A stretch of DNA of 64,000 nt. Source: Fragilariopsis cylindrus CCMP1102. Taxonomy: Eukaryota > Bacillariophyta > Bacillariophyceae > Bacillariales > Bacillariaceae. The stretch covers positions 592,028 to 656,027 of the forward strand of contig FMBT01000300.1 of assembly GCA_900095095.1 (NCBI GenBank). The letters are read 5' to 3'. Every line of letters starts with the position of its first letter. Position 1 is the stretch's first letter. Below are positions 46,417 through 58,732 of the stretch, one piece after another. A program made the translations under genes and the position numbers. The notes under the pieces were generated by a model. The model did no database searches. It had not been told where the DNA came from and was given only the letters and a program-made list of their open reading frames with translations.

Positions 46417-46889
46417 ATGTTAAGAATGGATTGAAGATGTATGCAATAAGGTCGTTAGAAATAGGTACCCGACTAATCATTTCATTCGTTTGCTTTTGAA
46501 TGAAATGGATTGTTACTTGTATTCTGTTCCTGGGGAGGATCTTAAAGAAAAGGTAAAAATCTTAAACAAAGAATTACACAAAACGTTTGCGGATCATTGT
46601 GACCTGTTAAAGACAAAAAATCTTGAATATGACACTTACGATTCCACCCTATTGTATAATAAGGACCTACAATTGCATTTACAAAGTTTATATTATTACT
46701 TCGTATTGAAAAAAATTAATGAAAATAAAATCATTAAAAATCTCGACGTCCTTCTTTTAGGCCAAGTATCAAGATGTTGATGGGTTCGAAGTTCAAAAGA
46801 TCCCATCGTATTTTTTAAAGGGGGCTGAGGGAAACAAAGTAAACAAAGACTGTAGTAGGCTCAATTTAGGTCATCGAATAATCGTCTAA
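46417..46889 (+). CDS. Small unrecognised protein, frame uncertain
   Basis: Protein-like sequence without a recognised family. From an ATG at 46417 one base must be skipped near 46423 to enter a 120-codon frame containing WIEDVCNKVVRNRYPTNHF and EDLKEKVKILNKELHKTF. Its end near 46780 is followed, after TTCTTTTAG at about 46755, by another coding-like block (YQDVDGFEVQKIPSYFLKG) ending at 46889. The latter may be a second exon. The start would be only 28 bp from the start codon of the divergent reductase gene, which is very tight. I cannot say whether it is a gene, a fragment or a misassembled exon set. Confidence 0.4.
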
Positions 46890-48106
<1,217 letters not shown>

Positions 48107-48574
48107 CAAGAAAGAATAGGGACGTCGTTTGGAGCAGGGATTAACTTATCTGCTAGGGAAAGAAAAGCGTAGCGGTTTTGTTTCAACGCAATCCCCAAAA
48201 GTAAGATCCCTCACTTTATCTATTATTACGTAATTAATATAACTATAAATAAACGTTGCTACAATGGATGGGGCTTTCAATAGGCAGTAAAAAATGGTTC
48301 TATATTTTGATATTCTTTAGAGTGTGTTGTCGGGTCGTATTATGCTTCTCCATCGTTTTGACAAATTATGTTGCACAAAATATATTGTCATTAACTTGAT
48401 GGCCTACACTGTACACAGCACAGTGTACATATTACTTGTATTTGGTAGATTGGATGTATAGCTCTCTAGCTAGAACTGAAGTATTTATTAACAGTCGTCA
48501 TTGTACTTTTATCTTCTTCCTCTTAAATTATGATGTCGACGTTGGAGAAGATGAAAGGATTTCAATGTTCAACT
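48107..48574. other. Convergent intergenic region
   Basis: 468 bp between two 3' ends. It contains a short palindrome TACACTGTACACAGCACAGTGTA near 48407-48429, which could form a hairpin and might be a 3'-end or regulatory element. No gene seen. Confidence 0.4.
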
Positions 48575-49962
48575 TTAGAGTAACCCGACCTTTTCGAGCT
48601 CCTCCTTTCCAACTCTTGCAATTTCGGCTAACCAAATAATTTGAAGAAGACTCAAAATCGACAAAGATAGGAATGTGAAACGGAACCACATCTTGTGTCT
48701 TATCATTCTTGGATCAGATCCACTAAGCGCGTTCCATGCATCCCTACAGTAGTAATAACTCACTGTAACCACATGAATACTCTGCAAATGACAAAAAAGC
48801 AGCAAAAATACCTCCCAAAAATACCTTGACCATCGGGAATGCATCAGCGAGTCCCTTTGTGTGTGTGTGTGTGTGCGTTAGTGAGAGATAAGAGAGAGAT
48901 ATGTATGTTATATTAGTACAACTTATTCTCCCTTAAAGAAGATTCTTCCTTAAGAAGGACGAGAATTTACCACTAGGCTTGCGAAAAAATAGGTAGAACA
49001 CTAGTATATTATATAACTCTTACTTACAACTACGCCATGTTCGTCATCAAAGTTTGCCAGCAAACAAAGTACTTCGAGTAAAAGAAGACATGTAAGTGCA
49101 CTTTCATTTAAGATGGAAACAGCTCCACATGTAGAAAGAAAGAAACACACACACACACGCAAAATCAGAACTCACCACCAGTACTGATCTCAGAGACACC
49201 AAAATAAAATAAAACGTAAAAATGAGCATTGCCTTGAAGTGCTCCCCACTTGAATTTAATAGATAGATTGATATACGAACAATAATTCATTAGCAGAGCG
49301 TGGGTTTTTTTTTTTTTTCACAAAGATGAAAGACATAATTAGCTGCATACAAAAACAAAACAAAATCTCACCGTAGTAAATAGCGTCAGTATATGATGGA
49401 TTATAAAGATTATTCCATCATTCCAAGCAATAGTATCATAAGTATTCTTCAATTGATAGGCGACAAAAAAAAGTGCAATACGTTGAGCCTCTGGTTGATA
49501 AGTGAACATTCGTCCTTCGAAGGCGACGGGCATAGCATTTTTTCGTCGTCGGAGGGTCGCGTCAACCATATCATTGACCACATGTCGTGCATTCCATCCA
49601 AGAATAGCGACAACGAAACAACTAAAGCATCTACACCAATGTGACGAGATAATATGTTTCGATTGGTCGCGTCATCTAATATTGGGTGAGCATCCTATGA
49701 GATGAAGAAATTAAAGCACAGCAAATAAAGACGTGAATGTGAATATGAATGTGAATTGTATTGTTGCGTAGAGGAATTAGATGGGATAACAAATGTATAC
49801 ATGTACAAGTGTACAAGGACACTACTTCTCTTTCGCACCTTGATTGATGTAAAAAATAGCCGCAATGACATTTCAATTCCTATAAGAAATAAGATGATAA
49901 CTGCCACCCGTACTGAATTGAGACGCATTACTTGGAATTTCACCACCAGAAAAGGATTCTAC
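48575..49962 (-). CDS. TLC-domain multi-pass membrane protein, frameshifts
   Basis: At least five exons: 49839-49962 (possible start ATG 49928), 49372-49694, 49176-49248, 49028-49100 and 48575-48854. The TRAM-LAG1-CLN8 signature is present: FFVAYQLKNTYDTIAWNDG, then IIHHILTLFTTWGAL with the paired His, FYFGVSEIST, LLANFDDEHGV, and a final helix ending KEELEKVGLL. TLC proteins act in lipid sensing or ceramide synthesis. This branch lacks the homeobox-type segment of ceramide synthases, so the role is open. The frame slips near 49620-49640, at the 49100 acceptor and in a T-run near 48795-48800. The extreme N-terminus is uncertain because the first exon may be preceded by another. Confidence 0.75.
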
Positions 49963-51404
49963 AGAAAACAGGAATAAGCTGCGGCTTTTTACCGGCTCAA
50001 CTGATTTGGTATCTCCTTACACATTATGTTGTTGTAAGTATCGAACAGGTGATTTTTTCTGTGTTCGTTTTTGGATTATCTTTAGTATGGATGAATTTGA
50101 AGTTTGTTTAACTTTTTTTGTAAATCGTGTTGCACCGTACTACGAATTTGATGCTGCAACAATGCCAAGAAACAACAAAATTAAATTTAGAATACCATGT
50201 ACGAAGTACAGTAAGCAAAAACTCCTATCTATCGGCGCTATTGGCAATTATTGATGACGTAGCAAACACGCATAAAAAAAATCGAATCTTAAACAAAAAT
50301 ACTAAAATTGTAAAAACCAAGTTAGATTCATCCAATTGAAAAGTCACTTCGAGTACATATTAGAGTTGTGTTGGAAATTACTTCAAGTTAAAGTGTAGCT
50401 GTAAGTAAGTAGACAACAACAGAATCAAATTTTCTCAATCCTCCATCACTAAGATAAGCACTGAGCAAAGTCGGTTGCAATGTTCGAATGAAGATGAGGG
50501 AAATTTGTTGTGGTCTAATTTGGTCTTCTTCTGATGTGATGGTGTGACTGAAAACATAGATTTTATCTGACAAATCACAAGAGGAGCATGAGAGAGGAGT
50601 AGCAATACATAGATAATGAATAAACAGTAAATGCCATATACACTGCTGTATTTCTCTCTATTACTATATTATTATCATTGTTATTATTACTACTGTTTAT
50701 TTTGTTGTTAGTAGTCCATTAGAATGGGTCCCATCGTTGACAAAGGTGTACTACTTGGTGTACACTTGGCATATCTTTGATGATATTATGATACGCCTTC
50801 TTTAAGATTAGCATAGATTTTGTAGAGTAGTATAGGTCCTGCAAAATCAACAAGTTCTGCACATACATCTACTAGACAATTGACTGGATGCTGATGTTGT
50901 CTATAATAGGGCTTGTGGGCCATTTCAGTGATAAACACACCATCTTGTTACCCCCCCCCCCCCATTGTGATCAAAAATGGACTACATGAAACCTCCATTT
51001 TACTGGTCAATCCTACATAAATTGAAATCTACAAAGTAAGGAGAGTGGTGTTTTCATAACTTCCAGGTTATAAAAGGTTATTGCAATTTCGTTTACAGGA
51101 GCACCAGGAATAACGGAATCACTACGGTCACTTTATCACAATATTTCTCACTACGTCCACAGTCATTATATCATTATATTGTCCTTTAAGATGACGCAAA
51201 TTTAGGCAACAGATTTGCCACAAATTGTTTCTAATGTGCAACTACAACAATCAATTATGCAGAACAGCACATTTAGCCAGTAAGGTACAGCACAGTAAAA
51301 AAATTTAGAGGTAAAAATTATATTATATCAAATCATACCATACAGATCACATCATCATGAAATTAAGAGCAGATGTATCATAAGTCATAGATACTATGAA
51401 TCAA
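49963..51404. other. Intergenic region with poly-C tract
   Basis: About 1.4 kb. A 13-bp C-run is at 50951-50963. Short frames at 50006-50339 have no protein character that I trust; the TLC promoter and possibly an upstream exon should be here. Confidence 0.45.
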
Positions 51405-53358
51405 CTAGGGATAATCATCTCTGTTGCTACTCCGATCTTCGTAGCCTCCTCGACCTCCACGATAATCATCCGTAGGAGCTCGATCCCCTCTACGCCCGTG
51501 TCCTTGAGGAGATCCTCTTCTATCGTAGTCATTCCTGTAACCTCTATCGGACCGAGCAGGTGACCTTCCTCCCTACAAAAAGTATAGTGTTGATAAGAAA
51601 GACGATAACAATGGTAAGCTTCTTCGAATGTATATTTCACATCTTACGTGCAATTATTCAATAAAGATAAAAAGGTTGACACTTACGCGTGGCGGCTGTA
51701 CCGGTGAACGACTTCGAGAACGACTACTACGTCGAGAGCCCCCACGATAACCACCACGATCAGGAGACCCCCCACGATAACCACCGCGATCAGGAGAACG
51801 ATCACGAGGACCACGGAAGTCATCTCGATCGCGTCCTCCTCCACGGAAGTCATCTCGACCACGTCCTCGATCATCATTGTATCTATCTCCTCCTCCCCGA
51901 CCATCATGATAATCTCGATCCCGATCCCCCCCGCGATCTCCACGATCACCACCACGATGGTCCGGAGGAGCACCCCTATCACGACGATCATCGCGATTAC
52001 GATCATCACGATGTCTATTTCCCCCGCGACGATCATCACGGTATCTACTACCGCCTCGTCGACCACCATTATCATCGGGTCGTTGACGGGCCACATACTC
52101 GACCGTCAACACGCTCTGTTCGAGACGTCCACCGTTGGTAGCGTCCTTAGCCTTAGTAGCTTCATCGATGGTTCGGAACTGCACAAAAGCGTAGTTTCTT
52201 TTCATATCAATTCTCACCATTTCTCCAAATGGTTCAAATAACATCTTAAGATCTTCTCGTTTGGTTGTTTCCTCCGAGAAATTCACCTTACAACGAGGAG
52301 TAGGGAAGAAGGAATCATTTAGATTTTAAAGTTAGTCAACACGAAAAAGGATTAGTAAAAAATGCATAAAATATGTTCAATACTTATACATTAAAAATAT
52401 ACATCCTGTATTTTTACGTACCACAAAGAGAGTATCAGAGGGCTTAATGTTCTTGCGACGGTCATCCTCCTTCCGTTTGACCCTTCCGTCACCTCTAGCA
52501 AACTCAGCTCGCAAAGCATTTGAAACTTTTCCAATCTCCCTAGACATAGAGTAGAAGTCAGTGATGAGTGGTGAATGGTGAGTAGTATATTTGTTGTAAT
52601 GAGTGATGAATGGAATTGATAATAATTCGGCGATTTGAAGTTTTCGCAAATCACATAATGAAGAAGAAGGAAGAGTATGATGGACAGGAGAAGAAGTTGG
52701 TCAGATAAAGTTAGTCCATGAAGGGAGGATGGATAGTATTCGTATGATAGGAAGGAGGGAAAGTGGATGAAGAAAGAAACATTGGATGAAATTGTTTTAA
52801 ATATCGGGTTGGACGGAAGACGAAGAATGGCGAAAAGCGAAGGGTGCGTAGTTTTTCACCAAAGTATATCCAATAATGATGTGGGGATGTTTGGTAGATT
52901 AGGATCGATTCAATTCACTCGTTCACACTCTTTCTTCACTACTCAAAACACGTAGAAGACATATCTGGCGTTCTTCTTGCTTACATTCCGCTGATGGCCG
53001 CAACGAAGCGCTCCGCGTTGTCTTTATCTGTCGCATCAACTGCATCCTTCAAGAAAACGAAACAGTAACCCCGTTTCTGGTCGAGACGGTCTACGGGGAT
53101 AGGGCGGAATGCATCCTGGTCAGCACTGGGTGTAGCGATGCTCATTGGTGCATGGAAGATATTCATAATATCGTCAGCCGAAAAGTTGTCCTTCAAATTT
53201 CCAAGGAATACTGGTCTCATCGCAGCGCCACCAACGATACTGTCGGTGGTCGCCTCTTCTCCAGCATCCTGCTTAGCCGATGCATTGGCTACGTCATCAT
53301 CAGTGGTGACGTCTTTCTGACCACTGATAGTCGGATCTTGGGCAGGAGCAGCTTCCAT
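51405..53358 (-). CDS. SR/RGG-type RNA-binding protein with two RRMs
   Basis: Exons 52985-53358, 52422-52539, 51687-52286 and 51405-51572 give 419 residues with clean GT..AG introns. A Thr/Asp/Ala-rich leader precedes RRM1 (RPVFLGNL, degenerate RNP1 RGYCFVFL). RRM2 follows with DTLFVVNFSEET, RNYAFVQF and LTVEYVARQRP. The C-terminal 200 residues are Arg/Asp/Gly/Ser repeats (RDDR, GGDRGDR, SPDRGGYRGG, RRSSRSRSRSP), typical of SR splicing regulators. It probably works in pre-mRNA splicing or export and would be phosphorylated in the RS part. Short pseudo-palindromic CACGA/TCGTG repeats make the antisense strand open as well, but that frame is a by-product. Confidence 0.9.
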
Positions 53359-53684
53359 ATTGATCTTAATTTTCTTTTTAACTTAATTTGAGAAGCAAGA
53401 AAGACATACAGTAACACATGAGTTTACCCGGGCTGTTACTGTACGTTCAGCATTGAATGCTGTACACTGGATACTGCATCTGTTGGTAACTTACCAGTAT
53501 TTTAGTCTTAAATCTGGCTTAAAAAAAATCGCGCATCCTCCCTACCGCACAATAACCATAGCGCAGGACTCAACTTTGTACGGTGTCCTAATTTAGCTAC
53601 AGTACAGTACCGCCAGTAATAATGACAAAATATAACACAAAACACTTTCAACACAAATTAAAAATAACATTGGAGTTTAATCAT
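53359..53684. promoter_or_regulatory. Upstream region of the SR-type gene, abutting the LTR
   Basis: 326 bp between the start codon and the Copia LTR. It contains GTACGTTCAGCATTGAATGC (about 53440), which with the following TGTAC forms a small hairpin, and CTACAGTACAGTACCG (about 53597). The LTR has inserted close to this promoter. Confidence 0.4.
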
Positions 53685-54487
53685 TGTACGTTTCACAGAC
53701 AATCGATGATTGGTGAAACAGGATTATAATAGTCTTACTCTTCGGTCTTGTAAGATTCTATTAAAGCTGGAAGGGTTGATACTCTTGACCCTTATATTGA
53801 AAGACTACTCACGGTTGTTCTACCAGGATATCTAACCCCTTCTTGTCAGCGAAACTTCCGTAGAAGAATGGCGTAACTTTCTGTAGATATATCTATAGTA
53901 ACGTGGCACGATACTAACGATGATGTTCAAACGCAAAAGTTGTTATTAACACACTTGTTTATTTAGTCTATGGTTATTACAATTTCTCAACAATAAAAGA
54001 CAGTAATTGTTCATTTTTCGTAATCGAGGTAATTCTGCTCTTTCTTCGTATTTTAGTATTGCGGTTTCCAGTAACCCTGCATACAACTTTCTGTTCCTAA
54101 CTCACTTCGCCTCAATGCATATATATCGCATTAGCGGTTCAAAGGTGGACATCGACATCTGTTCGATTTCCATATGTATAACACTCTTCATAATCGTGTT
54201 CTATGTATTCGGACACTCTTCCTAATCGTGTTCCGATTTGTATAAATATACCTAAGCACTTCTCTTATTTGCGCTCGGTTCCAATTGCTTCGACAACGGC
54301 TTCGACAAGGTCACTTCAACTCCCAACAGTACGATGTTGGCTTTTAGCTAACTTTCGGTTCTCTTTTATCTCAATAATGCATACACGTGCATTTCTCCTC
54401 ACTAATCTGATCGCGCTTGTATTTCTACTCCGCGGGGCTTATGTACGACATATGACTCCTACATCGAGTACTATGTATAATTTAACA
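53685..54487 (-). repeat. 3' long terminal repeat of the Copia element
   Basis: 803 bp, nearly identical to 62467-63268. Three substitutions (two near 53909-53911, one near 54018) and five one-base length changes in short homopolymers separate the copies. It begins (sense) TGTTAAATT and ends CGTACA. Confidence 0.95.
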
Positions 54488-55501
54488 CTCCCCATTGGTC
54501 GTAACGATTTCTGCTAACTCCGATTCAGTAATGTGACGATCGACTTCTAATGTATCATCAAAATATAACGCGGCCGTGTTACCTCCAAAATGAAAGATTG
54601 GGCGGATCAATTCGTACGTACTTTGATAACCCCAATGTTTCGTAAGTATATCTGCAATATTACTTTCCGATTTAATATGTTGCAGATTAATGAAACCACT
54701 TGCAATTAAGCTTCTAACAAAGTGAAATGACAGAATGTTATGTCGTTTATGTAACTTTGCGTCCGGTATGGTTGCACTATTGATCATCGCGTCATTGTCT
54801 CCCCATGCGTAGTCTTCATCTCCTACTGGTACTCCAAGGTATCGTAGATACTGTCGGTGATCAATGATCTGTTCGAAACAGGTTCGACATGCCAGGAATT
54901 CAGATCCGTACGTTGCGGTTTCCGTGGTAGATTGTTTCTTGGAATACCAATCGACGGGAGTCTTGTTGTAGAAGTGAACTACACCTGTAACTGCTTTTCC
55001 TGATAGTACGTCATGCATTAGATTTGCATCGAAGTAATGGGTCAAAACGATTCGTTTTCCCAGTGGAGTTGGTGCATCTTTAGGGATGTCTTCAGTTGGG
55101 TTTCCATATACAGAATGGCTCCAATCGTAGGGTGGCATTGGTGGAATACCGGAATAGTCTGGTTCATCAACTCGAAACCGTAGTTTGAAATGCCTGAACT
55201 TGCATAAGAATCCGTAGATACGCTTGATTCTTTCAAGATGTCCCTTTCGTGGTTGCGCTCTAAAGCTTGATAAGCTCATTACTGCGGATTGTATATCCCA
55301 TCGTCCAATAGAGATTGCCCATTGCATAGCTCCTATTAATGATTGATATATTTCAATACCGTCTTGGTCAAGAAACTCGGTTACATCAAGTTCTGGATGG
55401 TCTCCCTTCACTAGCGGTGATCTGTGCTTCTGGTTAGGCAATTCCTTGAAATATTGCTTGTAGGCATCTTCCATCTTGTCTATGTACCGGCTTGGGTCCA
55501 T
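54482..55501 (-). CDS. Copia RNase H domain and linker
   Basis: C-terminal part of pol. Motifs of Copia RNase H: HYFDANLMHD, TTETATYGSEF, WGDNDAMI and the final HKRHNILSFHFVRS...ADILTKHWG. It starts inside the RT C-terminal region (SRYIDKMEDAYKQYF). The stop codon TAA is formed at the LTR junction: the last sense codons are GAG TGT TAA, and TGTTAA is the first six bases of the 3' LTR. It removes the RNA strand of RNA:DNA hybrids during replication. Confidence 0.9.
   Translation of the reverse strand: MDPSRYIDKMEDAYKQYFKELPNQKHRSPLVKGDHPELDVTEFLDQDGIEIYQSLIGAMQWAISIGRWDIQSAVMSLSSFRAQPRKGHLERIKRIYGFLCKFRHFKLRFRVDEPDYSGIPPMPPYDWSHSVYGNPTEDIPKDAPTPLGKRIVLTHYFDANLMHDVLSGKAVTGVVHFYNKTPVDWYSKKQSTTETATYGSEFLACRTCFEQIIDHRQYLRYLGVPVGDEDYAWGDNDAMINSATIPDAKLHKRHNILSFHFVRSLIASGFINLQHIKSESNIADILTKHWGYQSTYELIRPIFHFGGNTAALYFDDTLEVDRHITESELAEIVTTNGEC
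54488..54496 (-). promoter_or_regulatory. Polypurine tract of the Copia element
   Basis: Sense sequence AATGGGGAG immediately upstream of the 3' LTR TG, the expected position for priming plus-strand DNA synthesis. Confidence 0.75.
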
Positions 55502-55539
55502 ACATAATACTCCATCAGAGTCTCTCTCAAATCCACAAC

Positions 55540-56880
55540 CTAAGTGGAAGTTAACTTCTCTGAACCTTTCAGTTTGAAGTTGTACGGTGCTGACGACAGC
55601 TGGTTTAGGAACTCCCTAGGATTCTCCATAACAATGCATAGGTCATCAACATATGTGGCCACATATTCGTACACGTCTCTTGTAGGACATTTTCTCATGA
55701 AAATACTTGATTCTGCTTTGGATGGGTAGAATCCTAGGTCGCGTAGACAATCAGATAGCAAAATGTTGAATGCTTTTCCGCTAAGTCTTAATCCGTAAAG
55801 AGCCTTATCGATGATAAGAAGGTTTCCTTGTAGCTCCCCAAATTCTGGCCCTGCTTTGATGCATACCTTTTCGGTGGTCTTTGCTTCAAGATAAGCATTT
55901 CCAATATCAGTAGCCCATGGGGTCATGCCGTTAAGTTCTCCTAAGAATATGCATGTACGTAATCCGCGTAATGAAACAACACCTGAGTAAACAGATTCGA
56001 GTGGCGTATCCGTTAGGTTACCATTAGCTACAACTCGAGCTTTATGCCTGCCATCGTGTTTCACATCAAAGATAGTATGAACTTTGATCTTGCGATAACC
56101 TTCTGGTATCTTTGCATCATGGAATTCTCCCTTGTTCTTGAATACTGCATAATCCGTTAATTGTGCATGTTCCAATACATTTGCTTCTTGCCATTTATGA
56201 TTACCGTTCCTTTCGTCAAACTCAAGGGCTTCCTTGTAGTTACGCGGTATAGAGAATCCATACTTGTACTTAGGAGTAACACGGAAGGATCGTAGCTTGG
56301 CTTGTTTCACAAGTCGTCGAATATGCTTATCTCGGTTAGCAATTCTTTTAAAGCGTTTCCATCCTTCCAATTCGAGTAGGTCAAATTTCTTGGCATAGAT
56401 AGCAAGATCAACAGGAATGTCCTTAGCAAGGAAGTCCAATGGTTCAACCGAAATTGCTCCCGTTTCCCAAGCTGTTCTGACGTTGTAGTCACTCCCCATT
56501 CTATCCTTGTGTCCCACAGGAGTATGTACGTGTCCTAAGATAGTACGAAATTTCCAATGATGTCCGTCTTCATTGTTCTGTTCTCTTTCGATGTAGTCCA
56601 GAATTTCGTTGTACGACATGATGTCTTCTTGGGAACTGTGATCATAGTTTAGCTTGAACTTGATTAGATTCATATCCTTTTCAACTTTGCCTTCAAAGTC
56701 TTTGATAAGTTCTACAACTCGTGCTCTATTAACTTCACCTCTCTCGTCGGGTTTGGTTAGGAAAACTCTTCCTACTAGATCACTTGGTGGGGGCGCTATT
56801 GCTACCAACGGTTTGCCGTCGTCTCCGAGTATCGCGTTGCCATTTTCGTCTTTAAGAGGAAACTCAAATTCTTTTCCCAA
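55540..56880 (-). CDS. Copia reverse transcriptase
   Basis: 446-codon frame within pol. Reverse transcriptase blocks include HDGRHKARVVANGN, the first catalytic Asp in TPWATDIGNAYLEA, ALYGLRLSGKAF and the catalytic box YVDDLCIVM. The N-terminal about 180 residues are the connection to integrase. The frame is linked to the integrase frame upstream and to the RNase H frame downstream by one-base slips, so it is not an independent gene. Confidence 0.93.
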   Translation of the reverse strand: MGKEFEFPLKDENGNAILGDDGKPLVAIAPPPSDLVGRVFLTKPDERGEVNRARVVELIKDFEGKVEKDMNLIKFKLNYDHSSQEDIMSYNEILDYIEREQNNEDGHHWKFRTILGHVHTPVGHKDRMGSDYNVRTAWETGAISVEPLDFLAKDIPVDLAIYAKKFDLLELEGWKRFKRIANRDKHIRRLVKQAKLRSFRVTPKYKYGFSIPRNYKEALEFDERNGNHKWQEANVLEHAQLTDYAVFKNKGEFHDAKIPEGYRKIKVHTIFDVKHDGRHKARVVANGNLTDTPLESVYSGVVSLRGLRTCIFLGELNGMTPWATDIGNAYLEAKTTEKVCIKAGPEFGELQGNLLIIDKALYGLRLSGKAFNILLSDCLRDLGFYPSKAESSIFMRKCPTRDVYEYVATYVDDLCIVMENPREFLNQLSSAPYNFKLKGSEKLTST

Positions 56881-56924
56881 AAGATATTCATTCTCCCCAT
56901 TTTCTCGAAGATAGACAAATGAAT

Positions 56925-58673
56925 CTAGCTGTTCCTTGATAGATGTGTCACGTTGCTTGAGGACTTGTTGACGAGTTGCGGTAGACGGCTGTGGGTTGGT
57001 GGGATGGTTGATATCAGTATTATTGACTGGGTCAATAGTGTGGTAACTCCTTTAACGTTTAAGTTTTGAAGGGGTTTATGTCGTGAACTACGTCGTAAAC
57101 CTTTATCCTTAGTTTTATCCAGAGGATTTAAGTCGCTTAAACGTTTCTGTTTTACATGACGTTGTGGTCCAGTAGGAGATGCACGTTTTGGCGACGCCGT
57201 TTTAAAATGACCAGTCTGCTGTTCATTCGAGTCGTTAAATCTTGCATCTAATTCTGCCTGGAGTTGAATTTCGATATCCTTGGATATTGCTGATTCATCA
57301 AAATCGTTAAAAGTATTTCCCGAGGTTACTTCTTTTAACTTATTGTTAGCAATATCTTCTGCCGGAGAAAGGATATTTTCAACATTGAATAGATCTTTGT
57401 CTACCGTGACAGGATCTTCGCGTAGGTTCTTCATCGTATTGTCCCGTGCAGTACGTATGGCTGAACGACAAATTTCGTTTCCAGTTGTATCGGAAATGAT
57501 TTTGTAGGTCATCTTGTTACCTATATGTTCAGAGATTCCTACCCATCGACCTCTCATTTCTTTGGACTTACTTGGGAAATGCTGTTCTGATTCATCAACG
57601 AGATAATAGACAGGTTCCCAAAAATAGAAGTATAGCAGAGGGCTAATATCAGTCATTTGAAATGTTGCGATTTGTAGTGGGCTCTTGTTTCCCTCTCCGA
57701 TGGTTGGATCAACACAATTGTTGAGACAGAATATAACATAGGATAATGCTAGAAACCAAACGTAGGGAGGGCAACCGCTGCGGTCCATTACTCGGTTCGT
57801 GTACCGTTTGACGGTTTGCCATCGATTTTCAGCATAGTTTTGGTGCTGATATTTGGATTCGCATTGCCATAATGAGATACAAATGTCTCGAAGGTACACT
57901 GCGTTTTTCCATCCTCGATACATAGGAGCATTATCTGCTACTAGTCCAGTGGGACATCCTCTTTGACGGACACGATCTTGGAAGCAAAGTAGAAAGTCTT
58001 CAGCATTCTGATGTTTTACTTTGTATGCATCGGTGAGTTTCGATTTTCGTCCCACGAAGATATGTGCACATTTCTCACCACCGTTGCATGCAGGAGTATC
58101 TGAATAGATCATGTCGGTGGCATCGTCTTCATCACGGCGTTTGAGATTCGCAGAAGGATTAGGTGATTTGAACATCTTGTGCAGATATGAGGCTGGGGGT
58201 AGTTTCATATTTTGAGTTGTATGCTTGAAGGTAGCTTTAACAACAGAAGCAGGTAGATGTGCAAAGTACTTCCTTTTGGATTCATAATCGATGACCGTGG
58301 GTACAGAATATCTTGGTGTAAGAGGATTCATTACATTAGCAATGTCGGTAGCATTAATGTCATATTGTTCATAATAATCGAGTCTTCCTTGATAGATTAG
58401 ACGTTGAGTAGATTCATCCATTAAAAAGTCTTCCCAGTATTCGTGTTCAGTCGGTCTGAAGGTAGATAAGTCATCAAGATACGAGGTGTCTGATTTTGTA
58501 TCTACGAATACTGTGGAGTCCTGGGGTTTATCTACTGAATCGTAGAATAGTAGATCGTCCATCTTCATTTCTTCAATAACGTCGTCGATGATATTAGGTT
58601 GAAGTGGATGAGGATCCGTTGAAAAGAACTCGATGCCGTCTACCATTGTAGGGGATTCGTTATCATTGACCAT
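56925..58673 (-). CDS. Copia integrase
   Basis: 582-codon frame. The integrase core triad is visible as Asp in DMIYSDTPACNG, Asp in GLVADNAPMYRG and Glu in NYAENRWQTVKR. Downstream, the SPLQIATF and WEPVYYLVDE blocks fit a Copia integrase C-terminus, followed by a basic tail (KRASPTGPQRHVKQKRL). The last about 45 residues before the stop are probably in the wrong frame after a slip near 57050. Confidence 0.88.
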   Translation of the reverse strand: MVNDNESPTMVDGIEFFSTDPHPLQPNIIDDVIEEMKMDDLLFYDSVDKPQDSTVFVDTKSDTSYLDDLSTFRPTEHEYWEDFLMDESTQRLIYQGRLDYYEQYDINATDIANVMNPLTPRYSVPTVIDYESKRKYFAHLPASVVKATFKHTTQNMKLPPASYLHKMFKSPNPSANLKRRDEDDATDMIYSDTPACNGGEKCAHIFVGRKSKLTDAYKVKHQNAEDFLLCFQDRVRQRGCPTGLVADNAPMYRGWKNAVYLRDICISLWQCESKYQHQNYAENRWQTVKRYTNRVMDRSGCPPYVWFLALSYVIFCLNNCVDPTIGEGNKSPLQIATFQMTDISPLLYFYFWEPVYYLVDESEQHFPSKSKEMRGRWVGISEHIGNKMTYKIISDTTGNEICRSAIRTARDNTMKNLREDPVTVDKDLFNVENILSPAEDIANNKLKEVTSGNTFNDFDESAISKDIEIQLQAELDARFNDSNEQQTGHFKTASPKRASPTGPQRHVKQKRLSDLNPLDKTKDKGLRRSSRHKPLQNLNVKGVTTLLTQSIILISTIPPTHSRLPQLVNKSSSNVTHLSRNS

Positions 58674-58732
58674 ATTATCAATAATTGGGATTGGTAAATC
58701 ATTAGCTGTAACAGCAGATGGTTTCTTATCAA

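Noticed and set aside
49756-49977. Plus-strand frame antisense to the TLC gene start
   Set aside because: The opposite strand carries conserved TLC exons with proper splice sites.
51683-52241. Open frames antisense and out of frame to the SR-type gene
   Set aside because: Repetitive RGG/RDDR codons open all frames; the spliced RRM frame explains the region fully.
54203-54517. Plus-strand frame with a hydrophobic segment, repeated at 63067-63261
   Set aside because: Both copies lie inside the LTRs and on the non-coding strand; the repetition follows from LTR identity, not from a gene pair.
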